Part shown: positions 7,602 to 17,042 of the stretch, piece by piece | Position numbering within the stretch: position 1 is the first letter of the stretch | Layout: every line of letters begins with the position of its first letter | DNA from: Verrucomicrobia subdivision 3 bacterium UBA693 | Lineage (GTDB): Bacteria > Verrucomicrobiota > Verrucomicrobiia > Limisphaerales > UBA8199 | Direction: 5' to 3' | Assembly: GCA_002298785.1 (NCBI GenBank) | Contig: DBMR01000117.1 | Location: 1 to 64,000 of the forward strand | Length of the DNA: 64,000 nt | Notes under the pieces: generated by a model | The model's database searches: none | What the model was told of the DNA's origin: nothing | What the model saw: only the letters and a program-made list of their open reading frames with translations | Made by a program: the position numbers and the translations under genes

Positions 7602-10600
7602 GTGAAATTCCTCAAATCCTTTCTGCCAACGCTTTGTTTGCTTTTCATTGGCCTGCAAACTGGAAGGGTAGTCGCCGAGTCCCTTCAGAGTGAATTTACC
7701 AAACCACCACCCGAAGCACGCCCCTGGGTCTATTGGTTCTGGCTCAACGGCAACATCACGAGCAACGGCATAACCGCGGACCTGGAGGCGATGAAACGCG
7801 TCGGCATTGGCGGGGTGCTCATCATGGAGGTGGACCAGGGTGCTCCGGTCGGTCCAGTGGATTTTATGAGCCCGCGGTGGCGTGACCTGTTCCGGCATGT
7901 CCACTCCGAAGCGCGCCGGCTCGGACTCGAGGTCAACATGAACAACGACGCGGGCTGGAACGGCAGCGGCGGGCCCTGGATCAAGCCGGAATTGTCAATG
8001 CAGGAGGTGGTTTGGTCCGAGCTTGAAATCCACGGACCGCAATCGTTCAAAGGACAGCTCCCCCAACCTGAGACGCGCGCAAACTATTATCGCGATATCG
8101 CCGTGATGGCCTTTCCGACGGTTAATGAATTTCGCCTTCCGAATATCGAAACCAAGGCTGCTTTTCAAAATCGCGGCAGCTTCAAACCGGCAAAGACGAA
8201 CCTGGCGGCGCCCAAAGTCATCGAAAGGGGCAGCATCACCAATTTAACCGCACAAACGGATGCAGCCGGAAACCTGGTTTGGACGGTGCCGCCTGGCGAC
8301 TGGACGGTCATCCGCTTCGGCCACACCAGCACCGGAGTCGAAAACTCCCCGGCGCCGGCATCCGGTCGCGGCTTGGAATGCGACAAACTCAGCAAAGCAG
8401 GAATCGAAGCCCAATTTGAACAGATGATGGCCAAGCTGGCGGCGGACACCGGGATTGGACCCGGGCATGGCAAAGGAGGGCTCGTCGCCACCCATATCGA
8501 TAGCTGGGAGAATGGATCCCAAAATTGGACCGCGAGAATGCGGGAAGAATTCCAACTTCGCCGTCATTACGATCTGCTGCCGTACCTGCCGGCCATGACC
8601 GGCCGCGTGATCGGTAGCTCCGAAATATCGGAGCGGTTTCTCTGGGACTTGCGCCAGACGATTTCAGAATTGGTGGTGGAGAATTACGCCGGGCGAATGC
8701 GCGAACTGGCACACAACGCCGGCCTGCGGTTCACGGTGGAGGCATATGGCAGCCCCTGCGATGCGATTCCGTATGCCGGGCAGGCAGATGAGCCGATGGG
8801 CGAGTTTTGGACCCCAAGCGGCGCCATCGAGACCTGCAGGGGCATGGCCTCGGCGGGCCATGTCTATGGCCAACGGATCATCGGCGCGGAGGCGTTCACT
8901 TCTGGCGACCGCGAGCGTTGGCTGGAGCACCCGGCGATTCTCAAATCGCATGGCGATCGCGCCTTCTGCGAAGGCATCAACCGGTTCGTCGTCCACCGCT
9001 ATGCCATGCAACCATGGACCGATGATCGAAATCCGGGGATGACCATGGGGCCCTGGGGCCAGCACTACGAACGCACCCAAACCTGGTGGGAATGGACGCC
9101 CGCCTGGCACACCTACCTCGCCCGCTGCCAGCATCTGCTACGCCAGGGGTGGTTCGTTGCCGATATCTGCCGCGTTCAATCCGAGGCCCCGGCGCAGGGA
9201 TTCAGCTATCACGACCGCCACGGTTACGACTGGGACGAGTGCGACGCGGAGGTCGTCCTCCGCCGAATGTCGGTGAAAGACGGTCGCATCGTGTTGCCGG
9301 ACGGCATGAGCTACCGGATCCTGGTGTTGCCGTGGTCACAGACCATCACCCCTCGCCTGCTGCAAAAAGTCAAACAACTGGTCCAGGCCGGCGCCACCGT
9401 CCTGGGTCCCAAACCCAACGCTTCACCCAGCCTTAGTGAGTATCCCCAGTGTGATAATGAAGTTAAGCGAATAGCCGGGGAACTCTGGGGGGAAGCCGAT
9501 GGCGCTACCGTCAAGGAACATCGCTTCGGCCTCGGCCGCGTGGTCTGGAGCGATTCCCCGGAAAAAGTTCTCCAGGACTCGGGAATCGCGGCCGATTTCA
9601 CTTCCACCCAACCTTTGCGCTACCTTCACCGAACCACGAAATCTGCGGAAATCTACTTCGTGGCCAATCTCCAACCTTACGAGGTGACCGCCACGTGCGG
9701 CTTCAGGGTGGCCGGACGCGTGCCGGAACTCTGGTGGCCGGACAGCGGACGCATAGAGCGCGCAACAATGTGGTCGGAGCAGGCCGGAGTCACGCAGGTC
9801 GTCATTCCCTTTACAACCTCCGGCTCAGTGTTTGTGATGTTTCGGGAAGCTTCGAGGAAAAAGGACTCCGTTCTCAGTTTGCGCCGTAATGGAATTGAAA
9901 TCCTATCGGCCGCACCCAAACCGCCCCCGCGGGTCCGGATCATCCAGGCGCGTTATGGTCTTTTGGACGACCCAACGCGCACCCGAAATGTTACCGAGAA
10001 AGTCCAAGCTCGAGCCGACAACCACGACTGCGATTTCCTCGCGGTGAGAATGGCCGACGGTGATGATCCGGCGCCTGGCAAACTGAAGACCCTGGCGGTG
10101 GATTATGAGATTGAAGGACGGCAGTTCCAGGTCAAAGCCCTGGATTCAGCCTCCATACATCTGACTCGAAACCCTCTGCGCATCCGAGTGGACAAGGCGC
10201 GCTATGGAGTGTTGGACGACCCGAAACGTACCCGAGACTTGCGACAGAAAGTGCAGGAACTGGTGGACGCAGGCGCCACCAGCTTCCCAGTCGCGCTTCT
10301 GGCGCAAGGAGATGACCCCGCCTTCCTGGTCGTCAAAACCCTCGCACTGGATTACACGCAGGATGACAAGCCCCACCATCTCACGGCGACCGATCCGGAA
10401 ACGGTAGATTTGGCGCCAGCCACCGCCCCACCCAGACCGCCAGCAACACTCCGCCGTGATCCAAATGGACGGGTCTACCTGGTCGCCCAGGAGTCCGGTG
10501 ATTATGAGTGGACAACCACCTCGGGCAAAGTCCTCCAAAGGCGCATTGCCGACGTGTCGCCAGCATTGGACCTGATTGGACAGTGGCAGGTCCGCTTTGG

Positions 10601-11132
10601 ATCAAGCCGCGAGGCAGGCTTCGAGTGCACTTTTGAAAACCTCGGTTCCTGGAGCACACACAGCAATACGAGCGTCAAATTCTTCTCAGGAGAAGCGACC
10701 TGTACCAAGACCGTCATGGTGCCAAAAGGACTGCTGGGCAAGGACCGTCGGTTATCGCTCGACCTGGGGCGAGTTGCGACCATGGCGGAGATCAAATGGA
10801 ATGGCAAAAACCTTGGGACAATTTGGAAGCCCCCATTCGTCGTGGATATCACCGGCGTGGCCAAAGCCGGCGCCAACAAACTCGAAGTTAAGGTGGTCAA
10901 TCTCTGGCCAAACCGCATGATCGGTGACGAGCAGTTGGCCGAAGACAGCGAGCGCAATGACAACGGGACGTTGAAGCAATGGCCGAAGTGGCTGCTGGAT
11001 GGCAAACCCTCCCCAGCCGGCCGACACACTTTTACCAGTTGGCGCCTGTGGAAAAAGGACGAACCGCTGCTGGAATCCGGGCTGTTAGGCCCGGTAAAAG
11101 TGGTGATTTCCCCCCAATTGGCGATACCCTAA
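7602..11132 (+). CDS. GH106-like alpha-L-rhamnosidase with inserted repeat pair
   Basis: The 1176-residue product starts with GTG at 7602, directly before a signal peptide (KFLKSFLPTLCLLFIGLQT). The opening RPWVYWFWLNGNITSNGIT, with GIGGVLIMEVDQG and NMNNDAGWNGSGGPWI, is characteristic of GH106-type alpha-L-rhamnosidase proteins. A C-terminal sugar-binding-like sandwich follows (MAEIKWNGKNLGTIWKPPF, LWPNRMIGDEQL). Between them, at residues about 775-935, are two roughly 80-residue tandem repeats (ARYGLLDDPTRTRNVTEKVQ and ARYGVLDDPKRTRDLRQKVQ) that resemble DUF3395, a domain known from DnaJC11 and from bacterial secreted proteins. It probably removes rhamnose from complex glycans in the periplasm. 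Confidence 0.8.
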   Translation: MKFLKSFLPTLCLLFIGLQTGRVVAESLQSEFTKPPPEARPWVYWFWLNGNITSNGITADLEAMKRVGIGGVLIMEVDQGAPVGPVDFMSPRWRDLFRHVHSEARRLGLEVNMNNDAGWNGSGGPWIKPELSMQEVVWSELEIHGPQSFKGQLPQPETRANYYRDIAVMAFPTVNEFRLPNIETKAAFQNRGSFKPAKTNLAAPKVIERGSITNLTAQTDAAGNLVWTVPPGDWTVIRFGHTSTGVENSPAPASGRGLECDKLSKAGIEAQFEQMMAKLAADTGIGPGHGKGGLVATHIDSWENGSQNWTARMREEFQLRRHYDLLPYLPAMTGRVIGSSEISERFLWDLRQTISELVVENYAGRMRELAHNAGLRFTVEAYGSPCDAIPYAGQADEPMGEFWTPSGAIETCRGMASAGHVYGQRIIGAEAFTSGDRERWLEHPAILKSHGDRAFCEGINRFVVHRYAMQPWTDDRNPGMTMGPWGQHYERTQTWWEWTPAWHTYLARCQHLLRQGWFVADICRVQSEAPAQGFSYHDRHGYDWDECDAEVVLRRMSVKDGRIVLPDGMSYRILVLPWSQTITPRLLQKVKQLVQAGATVLGPKPNASPSLSEYPQCDNEVKRIAGELWGEADGATVKEHRFGLGRVVWSDSPEKVLQDSGIAADFTSTQPLRYLHRTTKSAEIYFVANLQPYEVTATCGFRVAGRVPELWWPDSGRIERATMWSEQAGVTQVVIPFTTSGSVFVMFREASRKKDSVLSLRRNGIEILSAAPKPPPRVRIIQARYGLLDDPTRTRNVTEKVQARADNHDCDFLAVRMADGDDPAPGKLKTLAVDYEIEGRQFQVKALDSASIHLTRNPLRIRVDKARYGVLDDPKRTRDLRQKVQELVDAGATSFPVALLAQGDDPAFLVVKTLALDYTQDDKPHHLTATDPETVDLAPATAPPRPPATLRRDPNGRVYLVAQESGDYEWTTTSGKVLQRRIADVSPALDLIGQWQVRFGSSREAGFECTFENLGSWSTHSNTSVKFFSGEATCTKTVMVPKGLLGKDRRLSLDLGRVATMAEIKWNGKNLGTIWKPPFVVDITGVAKAGANKLEVKVVNLWPNRMIGDEQLAEDSERNDNGTLKQWPKWLLDGKPSPAGRHTFTSWRLWKKDEPLLESGLLGPVKVVISPQLAIP

Positions 11133-11226
11133 TGTGGCCCTCCAAGCCGTCGAAGGGCAGGCTTGTGGCGGATTGAATTTGCGGGTAGTTTGCGCGTCAA
11201 ATCCACGTATTAAAGACGTCAAACCC

Positions 11227-11913
11227 ATGCACAGCTCTCGCTTTGCCCGGCCAGAACCCGCCTGCCGGCGATCCTCTGCCTTTACTCTCATCGAATTACT
11301 GGTCGTGATCGCGATCATCGCGATCCTCGCCGCGATGTTGCTGCCCGCCCTTTCCAATGCGAAACGCAAGGCCCAAGCGACGCGCTGCCTTTCCAATTTG
11401 CGCCAGGTTCAGATCGCCATGCAACTATACCAGGATGACTTCGGAGGCCGTTACTTCTGGGGCTCCACCAATGACCTGTCCAAGATCAATCTGGAGGGCA
11501 TGGACTGGTTCGTCTGGGGAGGCCGCACCAACGGGAACCTCAGCACGGGGCAACAAGATTTGTTTAATCGCATCGATCGCCCGCTAAATCACTATGGCCT
11601 GAATCTCGAAACTGTTTCCTGCCCGCTGGATCAAGGTCGGGTGGACAGCGCACCCCACAAACTCTGGGAATGGGTGGGCAATTCTTATCTGTTCAATGCT
11701 ATTGGCTACCCTGGTGCCATCACTGGCCTGGTTGGCTTGCGAAACGTGAGCATCAGCGAACCCGCGCGCACAGTGACTTTTTGTGATGCCGTGTTGGTCG
11801 CTTCAAATAACCCCACCGGCTGGCACCGTCAGTCCGTCGCGGGAAGCGTCCTGCTAGCGGATGGGCATGTTGAAGCGCATACCGCGAAGTCGGTCTTAAA
11901 GCTGGTTTGGTGA
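11227..11913 (+). CDS. prepilin-like (type II pseudopilin) surface protein
   Basis: The 228-residue protein carries the prepilin N-terminal motif: after a charged leader, FTLIELLVVIAIIAILAAML begins at about residue 20, with the peptidase site before F and the usual Glu at position 5 of the mature helix. The hydrophobic helix leads into LLPALSNAKRKAQATRCLSNLRQ, as in the abundant verrucomicrobial pseudopilin-like family. The C-terminal VAGSVLLADGHVEAHT is the typical end block of those proteins. ATG 11227 was preferred because upstream codons add a non-conserved leader. Such proteins occur in large paralogous sets with unclear roles in secretion or the surface layer. It stands alone, 94 nt after the rhamnosidase gene. 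Confidence 0.85.
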   Translation: MHSSRFARPEPACRRSSAFTLIELLVVIAIIAILAAMLLPALSNAKRKAQATRCLSNLRQVQIAMQLYQDDFGGRYFWGSTNDLSKINLEGMDWFVWGGRTNGNLSTGQQDLFNRIDRPLNHYGLNLETVSCPLDQGRVDSAPHKLWEWVGNSYLFNAIGYPGAITGLVGLRNVSISEPARTVTFCDAVLVASNNPTGWHRQSVAGSVLLADGHVEAHTAKSVLKLVW

Positions 11914-11965
11914 ATGGACCAGGAGTTGTCGCAGCCGCTTGGAAAACCTCGCGGTTCGCGATTCG

Positions 11966-14485
11966 CTAGGGCATCGCTTTAGCCCGATAAAAACGGTGGG
12001 CGTTGGTCGTGGCCAGCTGGTCGGTAAATTCCGAGGTTCCGTAGGTATTGGTCACGGTTCCTGAAAGCAACCAGTCCTGCAGGTTGGCCGAGCCATAAAT
12101 CTGGTAAACGGCACGATACTCCCCAAACAGGGTCAATCTGAAACCGTCATTGGTCCAGATCTCGGGATTGCCGCTTCCCTGCAAAAACGGTTTGCTGGTG
12201 AATTTTGCGGTGAGCACTTTGCTCGAGTTCATGGGGAGCACCAGTGGGTTTGCTTTACTGTTGATCGCCCCGGACCATCCCAAAAATTCCTGGCCAGTTT
12301 CCGGTTGCGCGTGCAGGACCACTTCGACGCTTAACGGAAAAGTATTCCACGGTGGATCAGCGGTCACCTGTCCTCGACCATCGGGCACGACGGTCAACGC
12401 GGCCATCGGTGCGCCGCCGAACGCTGCAAAAACCCCGGTTACGGTTGGGTTGGTGCTGGTGACAGTGTAAGTGAGAGGGTTATTGGTGTTCCCACTGCCC
12501 GCATTCCCCCAGACCAGAAAATAGTTGCCCGCGTAAGGCACCGCCGTGAATCGCACCTGGGCGCCGTAAGGGTAAAGCGTTGAAAGCGGATTGATCACCA
12601 ATGAACCACCGCCGATCACGGTCGGATTGATCGTGGTTCCAAAAACGGCATGGACGACCCGGTCGCGGCTCATGGTGACCTGGGTAGTCGGGTTGGTGCC
12701 GGAGGCATCTCCCAGCCACTGCAAGAAAGTCCAACCCGGATCGGCCAGCGCTGTCACCGAGGCCTGGGCGTTGCTATAGTATGCACCGTCTGGAGGGTCA
12801 ATGGTGACGCGCCCACCACCCTCGGTCCAGCCACTCAAAGTCGGCAGGATATAAATCGTCAAGGGATCGCCGGCCACGGATTGGGTAAAATCCGCGCTGT
12901 AAGCAATCGTGCGCAAAAGGCTGGTTTGACTCACCGTAAACCCGCCGGCATAGAATATCCCGCCTTCGGCAGGGTCCGTGCCGTCCAGCGTGTAAAAGAG
13001 CCAACCTCCTGGGAAGGTGGTCGAAAGCGTCACGGACGGCGTTGCACCGCGGAGGCTGACCGATTCGCCGATCGCGAAGTCTCCCTCCACGGCGACTGCC
13101 GGCATTCCGATCGGCGCCACCCGCGTTACACCACCGATCGTCACGGATTCCAAAGGCTGCGTCGCCTTGAAACACGCCCGGTAATTGTTAGTCGCGCCAA
13201 CCGTTATGACGCGGGGATTGTTGGTCTTTCCATCTGTCCACCCGGTGAAAGCGTAATAACGGTCGGCATTGGGAGTGAGCGTCACCGATGAACCCGAGGC
13301 ATAAAAGGTCAACGCCGGATTACGAGTCACCGAACCGCCCGCTGTGGCCGTCACGTTCAACAAGCATTGAACCGTCAAGGTAACCATCGCGCTGCTCGTA
13401 TACTGCAAAGCGCAATTACCAAGGTTCACGCAATAGTTTCCAGCCTGACCCGGCGCTGCATTCGAAATGCTCAAGGTCGAGCAGGTCTGCCCCGGCAGGT
13501 TCGTTCCGGCGAACTGCCACTGATAGGTCAACCCCAAGCCCGTGGCTTGTACTCGAAAAGCAGCCATTCCGCCAACCAGGGCAGACTGATTGGTCGGTTG
13601 CGCTTGAATCACTGGGAGATCGACCTGCGGAGCGTTTGGATTCCCTCCGACACGGAATGGTACATAGCTGACATAATTCGCGGAATTAGTCGCATCGTTC
13701 CGGTCAAAAATCATCTGGTTGATCAGGTTGGTATCCGTGGTTCCCCAATAGTTGTTAGTGGCGATCAAGTTCGCCGTGGCATAGCCGGTAGGTAGCTTGA
13801 GCGTGGGCAAATTCGTGCGCAGAAAGTTATTTCCAGTCACGAGCGTGAGGGACGGGCTGTTCGCGGCGTGAGATTCCACCGCAGCCCCCGACTGGCAGAA
13901 GGTGTTGTCCTGGATGAAAACTCTGCTGTTGCCACTGGTCGAGGTCACCAGCAGGCTCGTGTCGCTGGACACGGCGCCCAAAAACAAATTTCGCCGAATC
14001 GAGCAATCTCCGGTCGGGTACCGCAGGTAAATGTAACTGCACAGATTTTCGATCAGGTTATCCTCGAGGACCAACGTGCCGTAGTTGGCGGAAGCGGTGG
14101 GTGGGCAAATGCTGCCGCCGACAGTATGTGTGTTCCGCAGCGTGATGGAGAAAGGTTGTGCCGGAGCGTTGGTTCCCGCCAACACGAGGACATTCGTAAA
14201 CCCCACCATTGCCGAAGCGTCACCCGCTGCATTGAGGGTCCCGAATATCTCCAGCGGGTTCCCGTTACCCACTACCCGGACGCCCGGTTGAATCGTGAGG
14301 GTAATTCCATAACCTACGCCGGTATACCCTATCAGGTTATATGGTGATCCGGATAATCCCCATGTGGTGTTGGTACTCAGGATGCCACTTACATTCGTGG
14401 CCCGCAGTTGGACCACTGGTCCTGCCGTTAGCAGCACGAGCAGTCCAAAAATCCGGATCACTCCATTCAATATCCGATAGTTCAT
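11966..14485 (-). CDS. secreted beta-helix/Ig/InlB-repeat surface protein
   Basis: The 839-residue product has a signal peptide (residues 1-30) and several repeats in order. Residues about 30-280 form a right-handed beta-helix-like region (LTIQPGVRVVGNGNPLEIFG, then NTFCQSGAAVESHAAN). An Ig-like domain follows (YQWQFAGTNLPGQ). Then come about four InlB B-repeat-like units of the GGSVTRNP...F.GWTDG type, interrupted by a chitobiase-C-like segment with FYTLDGTDPAEGG. The C-terminus, YQIYGSANLQDWLLSG...FYRAKAMP, is the common end of secreted proteins in this phylum. The same end type is seen in the amidase at 54439. Likely an exported adhesion or matrix protein; no catalytic motif seen. Confidence 0.75.
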   Translation of the reverse strand: MNYRILNGVIRIFGLLVLLTAGPVVQLRATNVSGILSTNTTWGLSGSPYNLIGYTGVGYGITLTIQPGVRVVGNGNPLEIFGTLNAAGDASAMVGFTNVLVLAGTNAPAQPFSITLRNTHTVGGSICPPTASANYGTLVLEDNLIENLCSYIYLRYPTGDCSIRRNLFLGAVSSDTSLLVTSTSGNSRVFIQDNTFCQSGAAVESHAANSPSLTLVTGNNFLRTNLPTLKLPTGYATANLIATNNYWGTTDTNLINQMIFDRNDATNSANYVSYVPFRVGGNPNAPQVDLPVIQAQPTNQSALVGGMAAFRVQATGLGLTYQWQFAGTNLPGQTCSTLSISNAAPGQAGNYCVNLGNCALQYTSSAMVTLTVQCLLNVTATAGGSVTRNPALTFYASGSSVTLTPNADRYYAFTGWTDGKTNNPRVITVGATNNYRACFKATQPLESVTIGGVTRVAPIGMPAVAVEGDFAIGESVSLRGATPSVTLSTTFPGGWLFYTLDGTDPAEGGIFYAGGFTVSQTSLLRTIAYSADFTQSVAGDPLTIYILPTLSGWTEGGGRVTIDPPDGAYYSNAQASVTALADPGWTFLQWLGDASGTNPTTQVTMSRDRVVHAVFGTTINPTVIGGGSLVINPLSTLYPYGAQVRFTAVPYAGNYFLVWGNAGSGNTNNPLTYTVTSTNPTVTGVFAAFGGAPMAALTVVPDGRGQVTADPPWNTFPLSVEVVLHAQPETGQEFLGWSGAINSKANPLVLPMNSSKVLTAKFTSKPFLQGSGNPEIWTNDGFRLTLFGEYRAVYQIYGSANLQDWLLSGTVTNTYGTSEFTDQLATTNAHRFYRAKAMP

Positions 14486-14595
14486 GGCGAAAATTTGCCG
14501 AACGACCCGCGCGCATCGGTGCCTCCGAGCTCGACGCAGGTTATGGGAGAACGATGGTCGCGCAGTCTTACGCGGGGAGCCTACGCCTGGAGATT

Positions 14596-14616
14596 GGGAG
14601 GGTCAAGCACCCTCCC
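14596..14616. repeat. perfect hairpin upstream of amidase gene
   Basis: GGGAGGGT and ACCCTCCC form a perfect 8-bp stem with a 5-nt loop (CAAGC). It lies in the 192-nt divergent gap between the beta-helix protein and the amidase_2 lipoprotein, about 60 nt before the amidase start. There is no T-run, so it is not an obvious terminator; it may be a dispersed repeat, an operator or RNA structure in the leader. Confidence 0.5.
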
Positions 14617-14677
14617 GTCAGCGACACCAAATTGCTTGGGTCTTGACGAAACGCCGCCTCTTCACCCAAATGTCCAC

Positions 14678-15769
14678 GTGTTAAATACGTTTTTGCTGCT
14701 GATCTATCGGCACCGTTCCCACTGGCTCCGCGCTGCCGCTTGTCTCCTGGCCTGTTCCCTTGTATCCGGATGCCGGACCATGACCCGGCCCGGCACACAG
14801 GCCCACCGAGTGGGCGATGAAATTATTGTAGCCGGACAAATGTTTCACACCGGCACCCGCGTCGTCACCTGGATGGATCCAGGCGGTTACGACGCCTACC
14901 GCGTCGAGCGCCGCTTCGCCCCTTTGGATAAATCCTCCTGGGAAGCATCCAAAGCCGAACTCCCGGATCTGCTCGGACCAGCGCGCTACAACTTGCGCAA
15001 AGCCGGTCTTTCGGACGCGGAGGTGGAGCAGGTCCGCGGGGGTGGCTGGGATCTGCCCGCCTTGCGAAAAGTGGTGGATCAGTTCGTCCTGCATTATGAC
15101 GTGTGCGGCACCAGTCGCCAATGCTTCAGAGTCTTGCATGATTTCCGCGGGTTGAGCGTCCACTTCATGCTGGATATTGATGGGACGATTTATCAAACCC
15201 TCGATCTCAAGGAGCGCGCCTGGCATGCCACGACTTCCAACACCCGATCTGTCGGCGTTGAAATCGCCAACATGGGCGCCTATGCCTCCCTGGAAAAGAG
15301 CCCGCTGAAGGATTGGTACACCAACGATGTGAAGCACGGCGCTCGCATTACCCTGCCCCCGCGGTTGGGCGATGGTGGCGTGTTGACCAAGGGATTCGTC
15401 GGTTACCCGGCACGACCGGAAGTTATCTCCGGAAACATTCAGGGACGCAGCCTGGTGCAGTATGATTACACCCCCGAGCAGTACGCAGCCCTGGTGAAGC
15501 TCACCGCGGCTCTATCCACAATTTTTCCCAAGCTGAAATGCGACTATCCGCGCGATGCCTCCGGTCAGCTCATCACCTGCAAACTCCCGGATGACCAACT
15601 CAAAGAGCTGACCGGGGTGATTGGTCATTTTCATATCCAAACCGACAAGACCGACCCCGGCCCGGCGTTTCAATGGGATTATGTAACCAGCGAAGCCCGG
15701 CGCCTGAACCACGGCGGCTTTTCAAAACTAGCCGACGAGGCCAGCCGTGGCCATTTGCAGACTAAGTGA
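14678..15769 (+). CDS. N-acetylmuramoyl-L-alanine amidase (amidase_2) lipoprotein
   Basis: From GTG 14678 the product is 363 residues with a hydrophobic signal and a lipobox (CSLVSGC), so it should be an envelope lipoprotein. The amidase_2 fold is shown by FVLHYDVCGTSRQCF (first zinc histidine), SVHFMLDIDGTIYQTLDL, ERAWHATTSNTRSVGVEIAN (second histidine), and VIGHFHIQTDKTDPGPAFQW (third histidine and acid). It would cleave the amide bond between N-acetylmuramic acid and L-alanine during wall recycling or remodelling. An ATG at 14495 is in frame but adds a low-complexity extension across the hairpin at 14596, so the GTG before the signal sequence is preferred. The start is the least certain part. 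Confidence 0.8.
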   Translation: MLNTFLLLIYRHRSHWLRAAACLLACSLVSGCRTMTRPGTQAHRVGDEIIVAGQMFHTGTRVVTWMDPGGYDAYRVERRFAPLDKSSWEASKAELPDLLGPARYNLRKAGLSDAEVEQVRGGGWDLPALRKVVDQFVLHYDVCGTSRQCFRVLHDFRGLSVHFMLDIDGTIYQTLDLKERAWHATTSNTRSVGVEIANMGAYASLEKSPLKDWYTNDVKHGARITLPPRLGDGGVLTKGFVGYPARPEVISGNIQGRSLVQYDYTPEQYAALVKLTAALSTIFPKLKCDYPRDASGQLITCKLPDDQLKELTGVIGHFHIQTDKTDPGPAFQWDYVTSEARRLNHGGFSKLADEASRGHLQTK

Positions 15770-15806
15770 CACAGTCTGCGCGTTGAACGCCGCCGCTCGC
15801 ATTCCG

Positions 15807-15822
15807 CCGGCTTTAAAGCCGG
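15807..15822. repeat. 16-bp perfect palindrome (possible bidirectional terminator)
   Basis: CCGGCTTTAAAGCCGG is a perfect palindrome lying between two convergent genes (amidase_2, ending 15769, and PRC/BON, ending 15885). The position suits a terminator for both directions, although no T-run follows. From memory, similar GCCGGCTTTAAAGCC elements recur in genomes of this and related phyla. Confidence 0.5.
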
Positions 15823-15884
15823 GGTAACTACGCGGGATGTTGTCTTTCTCAGGTTAGATAGTTAAGGCGATGCGGTCCCGTCGC

Positions 15885-17042
15885 TCAGAGGCTCGCGGTG
15901 CGCACTTTGCCTTTAACCTCAAGTCGATTATCCACATTGCCGGTACCCACCACCCGGCACGCGGCCGCTGCGATGTTGGCCCGCTCAGCCTCGCTCTTGA
16001 CTGCGCCACTGAGGATTACCCGCCCATTTTGGGAGACGACTTTGATGCTCATCACCACCATTGCATCGTTATTGCGGATGATCTCCGTTAATACGTCCTT
16101 GGAAAGATCGTGGTCCGACCTCACCGCCACTTCCGGGGTTTTGGTCGCTCCCGCTGCAACAGCCGAACCGGCAACTGTCCGGCTGTTACCACCGGACAAT
16201 AAGCCGTAGTGACCATAAACCGCCACGCCCACGTCGGACATGACAATGTCGGTGGGGAACTCGCGGTTGATATAGCGCCCCGCGAGGAAGTGCGTCGCGC
16301 TGGCGCGCAGGGTCAGGCCCTGTGGTTGCACCGCGACCGAAGCCGGCGGCACCAGGTAAAGCCTCGAACCTGCCTCTGGACCGACCACCGGCTCCACCAC
16401 CAGGTAAAAGAGTCGTGCCGCCGTAAGGTCCAGAAAGACGTCGTGAACCTTGCCCAGGACCTCACCGGAATCACAGGTCAGCGCCGTGCCCACCAGCGTT
16501 CCCGCGGAGCGCAACCGCGCGGGATTCGCCACCGTTTGTGGGGAAGTGAAATAAGCCAGCGCCGCCTTGATTGCCTCGGGATTCTGCAACAGCGCCTGTG
16601 CGCCGGGAACCCGGGATGCCTTGGCGAACACCGCGCGAGTTTCGCGAATCTGCATTTGGAATTCCAGGGCTGATTGGAAACTGGAAGCCGGAACCATCGC
16701 TTCGCCTTTCCCACTCCCTGAGACCAGCACCCCGAGCACGGCACCCCCTTCGATGTCGACTACAAAATCCTCAATTTTCCCGACGGCCACCTCTTGCGCA
16801 TCCTTCACCTTTTTCCCCAAAAGGACTTTAAATCCACGCCCCATGCTCAAGCGCGAAGGGTCGAAGGTTTCAGGGCCGCCCTGCCCCAGGGATGGCGGCG
16901 GGTTGGGACGAAACGTGATATCTGCCGCCCAACTTGCCGACGCCACCAGGCTGAGCAACGTGGCTGTTAGCAGGCAGTGCAGTGTGTCGTGAACCTTATT
17001 GGTTCCGAGCCAACCTCGCGCCGGGAGGGATTTTATTTTCAT
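15885..17042 (-). CDS. exported PRC-barrel and BON domain protein
   Basis: The 385-residue protein starts at ATG 17042 (MKIKSLPARGW) with a signal peptide ending near ASASWAAD. Two PRC-barrel-like domains follow: GFKVLLGKKVKDAQEVAVGK leading to IEDFVVDIEGGAVLGVLVS, and a second with GTALTCDSGEVLGKVHDVFL and LFYLVVEPVVG. The C-terminal 70 residues form a BON domain (IKVVSQNGRVILSGAVKSE, ending VDNRLEVKGKV), a module that binds phospholipid or acts in periplasmic stress proteins. Together these suggest a periplasmic or outer-membrane-associated stability protein. It is divergent from polA. Upstream codons in frame to 17240 lack a signal sequence, so the start at 17042 is preferred. Confidence 0.75.
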   Translation of the reverse strand: MKIKSLPARGWLGTNKVHDTLHCLLTATLLSLVASASWAADITFRPNPPPSLGQGGPETFDPSRLSMGRGFKVLLGKKVKDAQEVAVGKIEDFVVDIEGGAVLGVLVSGSGKGEAMVPASSFQSALEFQMQIRETRAVFAKASRVPGAQALLQNPEAIKAALAYFTSPQTVANPARLRSAGTLVGTALTCDSGEVLGKVHDVFLDLTAARLFYLVVEPVVGPEAGSRLYLVPPASVAVQPQGLTLRASATHFLAGRYINREFPTDIVMSDVGVAVYGHYGLLSGGNSRTVAGSAVAAGATKTPEVAVRSDHDLSKDVLTEIIRNNDAMVVMSIKVVSQNGRVILSGAVKSEAERANIAAAACRVVGTGNVDNRLEVKGKVRTASL

